In this document: in pieces, positions 53,926-64,000 of the stretch
Numbering within the stretch: position 1 is the stretch's first letter
Layout of the letters: each line of letters opens with the position of its first letter
Source: Trachythela sp. YZ-2020
Lineage: Eukaryota > Cnidaria > Anthozoa > Malacalcyonacea > Clavulariidae
Length of the DNA: 64,000 bases
Reading direction: 5' to 3'
Assembly (NCBI GenBank): GCA_016169945.1
Contig: JADLSH010000158.1
Location: forward strand, 1,089,001 to 1,153,000
The notes under the pieces: model-generated
The model's input: the letters and a program-made list of their open reading frames with translations, nothing else
Databases searched by the model: none
Told to the model about the DNA's origin: nothing
Made by a program: the position numbers and the translations under genes

Positions 53926-56900
53926 CTAATGCAAAGATTTCGCCTTTTTTACCGTAAAATTCCTTACATAATCTTTTATATGTGACCATTGTCGATCCTT
54001 GATCAGGCTTTTGTGGAGCTCGAGGAATTTCTCGCATTCATCTTTTTTGGGGAGTTCATTTTCTCGAATATGTCTTGAAAAATATCCGTGTACGGCCTTT
54101 TTCTCTGCTGATGACCACGGATTTGGCCTGCTGGATCTTTTCCGTTGCTTTGGTCCCTCTTAAAAATTAACAAAACGATGTCTCAGCATATTTAAATTGT
54201 TTGTAATAGACAAAAAGAGTGCTCAACACCAAATAAAAGCAGAGCAAAAATATTATTATTTAATCTTAATAAAGCCGTCGTTACACGGTGTTTCATCCTT
54301 AATTCTAAAAGCGAAGCGATCTTCAGGCGACTAAAGTAGATTCTATTCATTATTCAATTCATAAGCTGTTTGTTTATATCTGACGCTTGCATGTGTATAT
54401 TGTAAAACAGTATACGCGCCTCGTCGGCTATAAGCTCATATACGACAAGAGTTAGCAGAATAACTGTTAAATATAGGTCCATAAAAGTTGTTTAAATTTA
54501 ACTCGAAACGTGGCTAGAAAAAGTAGAAAAGAAAAACTACTTCCTTCCATGAAATAACCTCATATTCTATCCACCTGGGCGTGTGATAAGGTATACAACT
54601 TGCCAGTAATCTCCGAAATAAGTCTACTGCTTCGATCTGTGTTTCGCCGCTAACATTTATTTATATACTTTCAAGACATACATGCATGCTTCAATAAAAA
54701 GAATTCTCCCTCAGTCTTAACACGTGTCGCAAGTTGCATAAAAATTCTCTTACCTGACGTCGTATTTCTCGCATTCTTTCCTACCACTGTTGACTGATCT
54801 TGTAACTCGCCTGTAATCAAAACGGCTTTAGTTAGTCATAAATATACTGTGAGTTAACAACGAATAACCCTATCACGGACAGGGTAGCCCATCTAGTCTA
54901 TTAACGCGAACAAGTATGATTATAAGTGTTTATTTGTAATCAACTTACATGTTGCATGTATACAACCGTAACAACATAAAAACTTGATTTTACGTTGACA
55001 GTCAATGCTAACAAGTTGTACGTATTTACGAAAATATATTTATAAAATGTGAAAGGATAACGTACTTATTCTACAATTTAAAATCTAAAATTTGTTCAAG
55101 TTAAGAAAATTTAGCTTAAGTTTCGTCCATCATGCATGTAAGCCATGATTCCGTTGTTACCAAAACTTTTGTTAGCACTGATGAAGATCCGGGTTTATGG
55201 ATCAAAACATCGCAATAATTAAATAGGATCTAAAAACTAATACTAATAAGAACTAAGTAAGCACCAACTGCCAAACCATTTATAGTTGCTGAGCGCAACA
55301 GTTGAAGACTATTTTTAGTGTTATTACAATAAAACGACGACTGTTTCGGGTAGTCCTTGAACTTCACACTTTATACAGGTAAACACATGCTAATGAGTCA
55401 TGTGAAAAGTCAGATATAAGTAACAGATCATCACCACATAATTTAGGTAAAACCAATATTGTGACCACGGTTGTTAAAAGGTGTAGCTAATAAATCACAT
55501 CAGGATATATCTCTATATATGTGTGTGGATATAGCATACTTGGTGTTTCGTCTTTCGACCTCTCCGCCAGATCATCCAAAGATTGAGATGACGTACCTGT
55601 TTGGAAATAAATTAACAAATTACAGTAACATGTAAAAAGTAGTGGAAAGCGAATAGGTTTTGGGATCTACGAATTTTGGCTGAGAAGTAATTGCAGATTT
55701 CGGTTTCTGTTAGAATTTTTGTCGGATTTGCGGATCCTACAAAAGTAGCCGATTGCGGATTTCCTCAGATATCAGTTTCGGATTGTGGATCTTCCTTGTC
55801 ATTTGGACTTGCTATTGAATTTGATCACCACGTGAAAAGAAGTCGCCAAGTATAACGAACGAAATTATTACATGGAATACAAATTGTTTGGGCTTACCGT
55901 AGATACGACAGGAGTTTTTGGTAAAAATAAATTGTTTATTCATTGTGATATTTAGAAATTATTCCTTTCATTCTTCATCAGTTGTGAATTATTGGATTGT
56001 TCCAACTCAAATTTTTAAGATACAATATACGCAGCTCTGCATGCACTTTAATTAAATTACATTATACTAATGGTTTGACACAAACTACATCAATTTAGGA
56101 TACATACCATCTCCCTCAGTGATATCCCGAGTTCCATATGAGTTATTCGCTTCTTCGAAATCTATTGGCGAATAAAATGTATTTGGCTCAATAAAACTCT
56201 AAAAGTACCTTTAAATCTTCTATTTTCTGGTGAAATGGTAGTTACACTTAATCTACTGTAATAAAAAATATGGCGGCTATCGATTTACACATAGTGCACG
56301 TGCATTGCAGTTGGAAATTATTTATGACAACAGTTAAAACACATTTTTAAATATCTGCTAAAACTTCGTGTCATTGTCTTTTTATTGTCACTCATTTTTG
56401 CGGATTTATTCTTGCTACCCGCAAAGGATTATAGGTAGATCGACATACTTTTCATCTTTTTCTATTATGACGAATTCTAATAATTGTAACTCTAATACTG
56501 GCAATTGTACATGTAACTGTAAAGTGCGTGATTTTCATTGGTTAACTTTCGCACTAACTGCAGTTAACTTTAACTACAGTATCTTTTTATACCAGCGCCA
56601 ATGCAGGCCGTGCAATTTCCCGTTGGTGAACAAAAGATTAATAATCACGCAAACTGAAATTATAGACTTAGGCCTAAGTCGAACGTCGCTCTTCTCATGC
56701 GCCGAACTTAACTACAGAATTAAGTGCAACACAAGAGCGACGTTTGATTCTATTAAGTTTGGCAAAATCAATTTGGAGCGAGACGAAACAATTGGAGCGA
56801 CAGCAAATCAAACGTCGCTTTGTTGATGCGCCAAACTTATAAATATATAAATTATTTTAATTTAGTTTTGCCCTTGAATTCAGGCTGGGCATGCACAAAT

Positions 56901-59900
56901 AAGCTGGTATGTAAACATTAATATACTCTAGAAGTGTAATATAAATACAATTTATTGTCATGCGTTTTCCAGCGGTTGTCAGTGGTTTAGTGGTTATGCT
57001 CTATGCTCATTGCGCGCTATCTCTTGGGTTCGCTCCCTCGACTGTCCTTCGAATTCATTTTGCAGTTCTGTTCATTATTTGTTCTCACTCTTATTTCTAT
57101 GTGCAGCCACTTTTAAACATTTTTGAGGTCTACTAGGTTAGATTAGGGGTTAGGGTTGGGGTTAATTTTTGACGTCTTTTACGCTCTTAATATTTTTTCA
57201 ACAAATCTTTCATATCAGATAACATTTTGAAGTGTTTTCTTAAATTTCGCGCAGGTGAATTCTTAAAAGGTACTTCATGTAAAACAATTATGTGAATTAG
57301 GTTCGACGTATTATTAAGTTCGACGTTTGACTCGACGCCGCTTAATTCGCTCGACCTAGTGTCGAATCTAATTGTATTAGGTTCGGCGCATGAAAAGAGC
57401 GACGTTTGACCTAGGCCTTACAGACATTTCAAGAAATTACAAGAGGATAATAAACGCTGCAAAAGTTTGAAAGAAAAAAGGGAATAGTATTGCCAAAACC
57501 TTCACAGGGAAGGGGATGTAGAAGTACATCTTATCGAAGCACTAATCAATTTGATTGTTGTTTGCGGTGTGTTCTAAGAGTACACAATGGGTAACTAAAT
57601 ATTGTATTACCTGCTATTGTGATGTCTCTTGGATTCTTTCCCTTGAACTGGTGAGCTCGACCTTCGTCAACAGCCAACAGTAGGTTTCCCACAACAGCCA
57701 ACTCTAACGTGGTTTGAGGCAATCTATAAAATTCTTTGTGGACATGAATGTCGTGGCCAAGATGGTTTGCTAACCACCCCATTTCAGACTCGTTCATGTC
57801 CACAAGCTGGCTAACGGTAGCGACATACTTTCTCAAATTAGTAGACTTGACTAGCTCTGGCTGCTCTAATTCAACTTTTTCACATGTCTTCTTGATGACA
57901 TCATGCCCTCTCAACGAATTTTGTGATTTGCCGTCGTTTACAGCAAAAATAAACTCGTTGCTTTCACAAACATCAGCCGCTTCTCTCTTTTGATTCAACA
58001 CCACTATTGCCGCCTTTACATCTTCGGTTAAAATCACTGGTACCTTTCTCTTTCTTTTTCCTACAATTTCCACCAGGTCAAACCTGAAATAAATAAACTT
58101 TGAACTTAGTAACGTGATTATACCTGGTCCTTCTCCTGGTCCTGTATATAGGAAAAATGTTGACATTGTGATTTGTGTATTTGAAAACATTGTTGTGCTT
58201 GGTGGATATACATACCGTTTACAAAGTTCTTGTTCACTAAGTGAAAGTGATTGGAATATCTCTTTATTATGTAGTTTATTCCAATTTGGTCGCGACTCGA
58301 ATGCTTGAATTGTCATTCTGGCAGCTTCACCTCCTAATGACAACAAGAACGTATTGCAATTAGAAACCATAAATACGTAAAAAGAAATCATATCTGCAAG
58401 AATATATTAGTGATATCGTGGGACAATATAAAACCAAACAAGACAAGAATTAACACTGTATTTTCTTGTTCATTTTAATTAAAGTGATCTTTATCTTCCT
58501 CACGATAAATTTGAAATGAAGTCAAACGTTTTCACTTTAAACAATTTGTCTTGTTGATTAATATATTTTGTTTTGAAGATGTCAGTGCTTGTATATAAAA
58601 AAATATTTACCTCTTCTTTTGTTAAACATAATGAGTCTGGTGAGGCAGAGTTCTGCAAGTTCTCTCCAATCTTCTTTGGAAACGTCTTTATTGCTGCACG
58701 TGGAGACAGACTTGGTGACGACGGATAGCCGATGAACAACGTATTGTCGCAGTGCCAAAAGGTCACTTGTTAAAGGTAACAGTTCAGGCGAGTTGTGTTT
58801 CCTGAATGCCAGGTTGTTTAACGCGGGAGATACAATTTTATTGTGCCATTCTGCTTCGTAAAGCTGAAGGAAGCAATCGATATCACTCTTTGTTTCCATA
58901 TCTTTCTCCCGGAGTGCTTGGCATCGTACAATTATTGCAGCCTTCTTCAGCTCATATCCACAAGCCACTGCTGTTGCTGGAGCCCTAAAAATCTTTTTTG
59001 ACGACGACCCATCCTTTTCTTCATAACCAGCGATATTTAGGGCAGAGTTCATAAGAATATCAAAATTTCCAGGATTTAGCAGAGACTGGAGCGTGGCATT
59101 TTGGTCGCCAGTTAATTTCCTGCCTTGTTGGACAATTCTACCAAGAAGTCTCATCTTCTGCGACACTTCTGATGCCTTTTCGGTGCCTTTGTTCTTGAGT
59201 AGTTGGCTTCCTAATGTCAAGATTGTTTTATCGGTTTGAACCAGTAGGCTGATGGAATCGTAGGCCATTTTAGAGATCACTTTCTCTGACAATAATTTGC
59301 TGCACCCTTCAGGAAAATGACCAGCTGCCAACATACATCTTCCTTCATATTTCATACGCCTCGATCCATGTTTTTCCTCTTCCTTAAATGGGCATTTCGG
59401 TGCATGCCTCCATAATTCGTCAGCCAAAAAATCCGTGACAGAATTTGCATGGCAAATAATCACTAATCTTTGGTGACGTGTTTGATGAAGGTCTTCTCAC
59501 CACCTTTAGTTCTCCTTCATTCAGCTCAAGTACCTTCATGTTGTGATTATAGTTCCCATTCGGCACAATTTTTCAAACTGACGAACTCTTTTTTCGTCCT
59601 TTGGCTTGTATTGTAGGGCTATGCTCACTTCTTCTTCTTCACTGTGCACCTGTGCGAGATGCCTAGCAATTTTTGAGTACTCTTTTCCGCAGAAGAAACA
59701 GCTATGTTTCTTGTCGTACGTTCTCTCGTCCTCTGCATCGGCGGTAATAATGTAAACTAAAAAGATAAGATATGTCATTTAGACACTCAGGTTTTGATCC
59801 AAAGTCAGAGTCACTATAAAGAGGAAATAGCACAACTAAGAGATACAGAGCTCCAAAATGTCATTCAAACGGTTCTGTATCCTATTAAACAACCTATTGG

Positions 59901-61453
59901 AATTTTTATCTAGCAAAAGCTAAACTAAAATCCGTAGTATATCATACGATAACTCGGTCAAAAAGTTTAAAAATGCTTAAGATTATAAATCTTTGAGTGC
60001 AAACACTATTTCTGCGTTTTGTTATTTTTATGTTATTTTTTAGACAGTTAACAGGGAAATGTCAGGGTTGTATTAAAAAGTAGTAAAATTAATCGCAGAT
60101 ATATTCAAGAGTTACAGTGACTACTTCAACAAAAAAACAGTCTTCGCTCGAAACGTAGAAGTTTTCCTAGCTTGTATTTTTCAGGTTATTTCCATTCCTA
60201 CCAAGATTATATAGAACACCAAATGTTTGTTATTCAAACGGTTAATTTAAGCGGTTCGGCAAGCACTGCGCATGGCTGTTGATTATTTCCGCGAACGAAA
60301 TTGGGCCAGGAATCCAGAACCTTCTAACGATTAACTAACGATTAACATTTCTATAGCGCAAATTTACATGTGAATATGATCAAATGCGCTTTACATCAAG
60401 TGTTACGCTTACCTAATTACACACCTAGCCTAGACTATTTTATCTTTACAACGATTGTGATATTACTTTCTTAACTGTGTTTATCCTAACCCACCCTGTC
60501 AACTTTCCCTGTGGGAGGAAACCGGAGTGCCCGGAGAAAACCCACGACTTTCGGCAGAGCGTTGACCGACTCTTTTCACATCAGTCCGTTGCGAGAATCG
60601 AACCCACGAACTCAGAGGTGAAAGGCGCTTGCCCTGACGACCGCGCCACCGAAGCCCCCTAATATTAATTCTTTAATTCAATCACTGATAAATTTTAGAG
60701 GGGAGTGATTATGTTCTTAACAAAGCGGAAAAGTACTTCTTTGTCAATTTTAAAAGTTACTTGTAGTACTACATTTATACAACACGCGTATAAATACTTG
60801 CAAGCTAAACTTGTACCTTTTGACTGAGTGCCGGCTGTTTCAGCTTCATACACATTCTTTCTATGGCTTGTTTTTTGTCGAGCCTTGTCATCTGCAAAAT
60901 TTTGAAGCATGTTATAAAGTATAATATTAAATAATATATTTTGTCACCATAGACCATATGCTCTGGATTAACATATACACATGGAATGTGCCCCTAAAAT
61001 TTATTGGATTTTTATCTAATAAAAACCAAATTAAATCCGTAGTATCTTATGCGGTAGCTTGATTAAACAATATTATAAAATGCTTAAAATTATAAATTGT
61101 TTATTCGAAGCCTATTTCTGCGTTTTGTTTATTATAGGTCTTGGTTAATTAATAGACAAATATTATGCACGAGCCACTTGTGTACAAATGTCGTAAACTT
61201 AACTAGAGTTAATGCGGAAGTTAACAATCAGAATCGCGTATTCGAGCGATAACTAGTGCTAATTTATATAACTAGTGCTATTATATTTTCGTCATTTCTT
61301 TATAGAATCTTAGTATGCTCTGGATTACCATATACTCCTGGAATGTGCTCCCATAATATATTGGGCTTTTATTTAGCAAAATCCAAATGAAATCAGTAAT
61401 GTCTCATTCGATAACTCAGTTAAAAGTTTTTAAAATGTTTAAGATTATAAATC

Positions 61454-61502
<49 letters not shown>

Positions 61503-63646
61503 TTATTTTTTTCTCGCTCGTGATTGATCGAAATGCCTGTGATCGAAATGATAATTCTGGGTATCTTGAACCTGCCCCCCCCCCCTCCCCTATTTCAGCT
61601 GCTTAAGTCACCAGCGGTGATAACACTTTATTTAGACCGAAGTTCGGTAAAAAATTTCCATAGAGTTAAGAGTGATAGCTGTTGATTATTTAAAACAAAT
61701 ATTGTTACATTAAATATCGAATAGCAAATAGTGAAGCTTGCTTGTGGTTTATTTTATCAAACATCATGTCTGTTCGTCTGGTGTTGGTATTTGTTTTCTT
61801 TCCTGATTTTTAATATAGGTTTTGATAAAACAATTATTGAATTCGATATTCGTATGATATCAAGAATTATCATGGTAGAAAATGTGTGTTTCTCTAGTTT
61901 GGAGAAAAACCGTGCAGTTTCGTATCATAAGCTCACTCCAGTACAACATAAGCATCAGTACATTCCAGGTTGAGCATAGTTCAGATTTATTGCATGCATA
62001 AACAATAGACCAAGAAAATAGCGTAACCAAACGATATAGAACACCAAATGTATGTTATTCAAACGGTTAATTTATGTCAGGCAAGCGGTTCGGTAAGCAC
62101 TGCGCATGGCTGTTGATTATTTCATGAATGAAATTGGGCCAGGAATCCAGAACCTTCTATGCTATACAATATTAATTCTTTAATTCAATCACTGATAAAT
62201 TTTAGAGGAGTGATTATGTTCTTAACAAAGCGGAAAAGTACTTCTTTGTCAATTTTAAAAGTTACTAGTAGTATTGCATTTATACAAGACGTGTATACAA
62301 TACTTGCAAGCTAAACTTGTACCTTTTGACTGAGTGCCGGCTGTTTCAGCTTCATACACATCCTTTCTATGGCTTGTTGTTTGTAGAGCCTTGCCATCTG
62401 CAAAATTTTGAAGCATGTTATAAAGTATAATATTAAATAACATATCTTGTTACCTTGCAGGAGCCACTTGTGTACAGATATCGTAAACTTAACTAGAGTT
62501 AATGCGGAAGTTAACAATCAGAATCGCGTATTCGAGCGATAACTAGTGCTAACGATATTATATTTTCGTCATCTCTTTATAGAATCTTAGTATGCTCCGG
62601 CTTACCATATATACTCCTGGAATGTACTCCCATAATATATTGGGCTTTTATTTAGCAAAATCCAAATGAAATCAGTAATGTCTCATTCGATAACTCAGTT
62701 AAAAGTTCTTAAAATGTTTAAGATAATAAATCATTATATATATATATACTTATATTTTCTCGCTCGTGATTGATCGAAATGCCTGTGATCGAAATGATAA
62801 TTCTGGGTATCTTGAACCTGCCCCCCCCCCTCCCCTATTTCAGCTGCTTAAGTCACCAGCGGTGATAACACTTTATTTAGACCGAAGTTCGGTAAAAAAT
62901 TTCCATAGAGTTAAGAGTGATAGCTGTTGATTATTTAAAACAAATATTGTTACATTAAATATCGAATAACAAATAGTGAAGCTTGCTTGTGGTTTATTTT
63001 TATCAAACATCATGTCTGTTCGTCTGGTGTTGGTATTTGTTTTCTTTCCTGATTTTTAATATAGGTTTTGATAAAACAATTATTGAATTCGATATTCGTA
63101 TGATATCAAGAATTATCATGGTAGAAAATGTGTGTTTCTCGAGTTTGGAGAAAAACCGTGCAGTTTCGTATCATAAGCTCACTCCAGTACAACATAAGCA
63201 TCAGTACATTCCAGGTTGAGCATAGTTCAGATTTATTGCATGCATAAACAATAGACCAAGAAAATAGCGTAACCAAACGATATAGAACACCAAATGTATG
63301 TTATTCAAACGGTTAATTTATGTCAGGCAAGCGGTTCGGTAAGCACTGCGCATGGCTGTTGATTATTTCCGCGAATGAAATTGGGCCAGGAATCCAGAAC
63401 CTTCTATGCTATACAATATTAATTCTTTAATTCAATCACTGATAAATTTTAGAGGGGAGTGATTATGTTCTTAACAAAGCAGAAAAGTACTTCTTTGTCA
63501 ATTTTAAAAGTTACTAGTAGTATTGCATTTATACAAGACGCGTATACAATACTTGCAAGCTAAACTTGTACCTTTTGACTGAGTGCCGGCTGTTTCAGCT
63601 TCATACACATTCTTTCTATGGCTTGTTTTTTGTCGAGCCTTGTCAT
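53926..63646 (-). CDS. Zinc-finger, tyrosine-recombinase-like protein with SANT/Myb-like tail; 5' end beyond window
   Basis: Minus-strand exons, all GT-AG and in phase: 60817-60891 (75 nt, plus duplicates at 62323-62397 and 63572-63646), 58611-59756, 58216-58333, 57611-58083, 56108-56161, 55540-55596, 54754-54810 and 53926-54158 (TAG). One 75-nt exon gives about 737 residues. The large exon starts with a C2H2 finger (CFFCGKEYSKIARH...H) and a second Cys/His motif (LPCKFCHGF...LWRHAPKCPF). A phage-integrase-like core follows: NKRRGGEAARM (first catalytic Arg), STNLRKYVATVSQL (second Arg, usual His missing), WLANHLGHDIHVHKEFYRLP (His and nucleophile Tyr). The last exon has NPWSSAEKKAVHGYF and RQWSHIKDYVRNF. 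Similar multi-copy proteins occur in fish and cnidarians, with function unknown. Two one-base shifts (near 59557-59561 and in A6 at 59426-59431) cancel, so they may be decay or sequencing error. Confidence 0.78.
56660..57430. mobile_element. Inverted-repeat element in an intron, with a tRNA-like interior
   Basis: The left end (about 56665) TTAGGCCTAAGTCGAACGTC...CATGCGCCGAAC pairs with the complement of the right end GTTCGGCGCATGAAAAGAGC...GACCTAGGCCTTA (about 57383-57420). Extra copies of GAGCGACGTTTGA occur inside. At 56978-57048 a tRNA-like stretch has A-box-like TTTAGTGGTTATG and B-box-like GGGTTCGCTCCCTC. A relative of the end sequence is at about 35945-35985. Confidence 0.65.
59870..60060. 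repeat. Diverged partial copy of the 1.25-kb tandem unit
   Basis: ATTGGAATTTTTATCTAGCA...AAATCCGTAGTAT...AAAATGCTTAAGATTATAAA resembles the block at 60998-61130 and its copies, with more differences. It suggests an older fourth unit. Confidence 0.6.
60325..60660 (-). mobile_element. tRNA-derived SINE
   Basis: Read on the minus strand, the head is GGGGCTTCGGTGGCGCGGTC...AGGGCAAG with an A-box-like TGGCGCGGTCGTCAGG, then the B box GGTTCGATTCTCG. A central conserved-looking block (GGGTTTTCTCCGGGCACTCC and GGTTTCCTCCCACAG) follows. It is absent at the corresponding place in the other two tandem units (near 62162 and 63411), which marks the insertion boundaries. Confidence 0.75.
61452..61503. repeat. 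(TA)n microsatellite
   Basis: About 23 TA units. The matching place in the next unit (62737-62748) has only about six. Confidence 0.95.
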
Positions 63647-64000
63647 CTGCAAAATTTTGAAGCATGTTATAAAGTATAATATTAAATAATATATTTTGTC
63701 ACCATAGACCATATGCTCTGGATTAACATATACACATGGAATGTGCCCCTAAAATTTATTGGATTTTTATCTAATAAAAACCAAATTAAATCCGTAGTAT
63801 CTTATGCGGTAGCTTGATTAAACAATATTATAAAATGCTTAAAATTATAAATTGTTTATTCGAAGCCTATTTCTGCGTTTTGTTTATTATAGGTCTTGGT
63901 TAATTAATAGACAAATATTATGCACGAGCCACTTGTGTACAAATGTCGTAAACTTAACTAGAGTTAATGCGGAAGTTAACAATCAGAATCGCGTATTCGA

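Larger units (their letters stand above)
60205..64000. repeat. Tandem segmental triplication carrying the 75-nt exon
   Basis: Three units start at about 60205, 62031 and 63277 with TATAGAACACCAAATG. The distance between the second and third is 1246 bp. The first is longer because of the SINE and a block of about 235 bp (60940-61175) that the second lacks and the third has. Each unit has the exon 60817-60891 or its copy, a TA run and a C run. The third unit runs off the end of the window. Confidence 0.92.

Noticed and set aside
56368..56826. 152-residue plus-strand open frame
   Set aside because: It runs into an inverted-repeat element and has no recognisable family; chance frame.
56978..57048. 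Functional tRNA gene
   Set aside because: Box motifs are visible but the cloverleaf stems do not pair convincingly; more likely a SINE head or pseudogene.
61731..63219. Duplicated 78-80-residue plus-strand frames (61731-61973, 62983-63219)
   Set aside because: They are duplicated because the DNA is duplicated; there are no coding features, and they are antisense to the intron of the recombinase-like gene.

Overview
This window looks like animal nuclear DNA, most probably from an anthozoan cnidarian (coral or sea-anemone relative). It is AT-rich, has short exons with GT-AG junctions, and its gene families (secreted fibrinogen-like proteins, an EGF plus F-type lectin, a gamma-butyrobetaine dioxygenase, a P2X7-type cysteine-rich module) are typical of cnidarians. 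The organism assignment is inference. No bacterial operon, CRISPR array or phage is present.

Four multi-exon host genes could be rebuilt by matching splice sites and reading-frame phase. (1) 1719-17349, minus: a secreted 672-residue protein in 11 exons, with a signal peptide, two different fibrinogen-like domains and a coiled coil between them. (2) 34453-38325, plus: the C-terminal three quarters of a BBOX1-type 2-oxoglutarate/iron dioxygenase in four exons. (3) 39612-48508, minus: a 232-residue secreted or membrane-anchored protein with an EGF-like module and a fucolectin-type domain, whose last intron holds a 2.2 kb minisatellite. (4) 53926 to beyond 63646, minus: a zinc-finger protein with a degenerate tyrosine-recombinase-like domain and a C-terminal SANT/Myb-like tail. 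Its upstream 75-nt exon occurs three times in tandem. A decayed P2X7-type cysteine-rich fragment (about 43.8-44.4 kb, plus) lies inside an intron of gene 3.

The rest is dominated by mobile DNA. It includes CR1/L2-like LINE fragments (8.4-9.84 kb minus, a separate 3' tail at 9.85-10.06 kb, 19.8-21.8 kb plus, 31.4-31.7 kb plus). A Penelope-like element lies at 11.4-13.0 kb with an inverted partial copy beside it. A Ty3/gypsy LTR retrotransposon with both LTRs occupies 22.0-27.3 kb. There are many short inverted-repeat elements, several with readable target duplications: 8 bp (hAT-like), 9 bp (Mutator-like) and TTAA (piggyBac-like).

The most interesting region is 53.9-64 kb. There a poorly characterised recombinase-like host gene has a phase-symmetric exon amplified inside a tandem segmental repeat, and one repeat unit carries a later SINE insertion. 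The genes do not form a pathway; they are neighbours separated by repeats.
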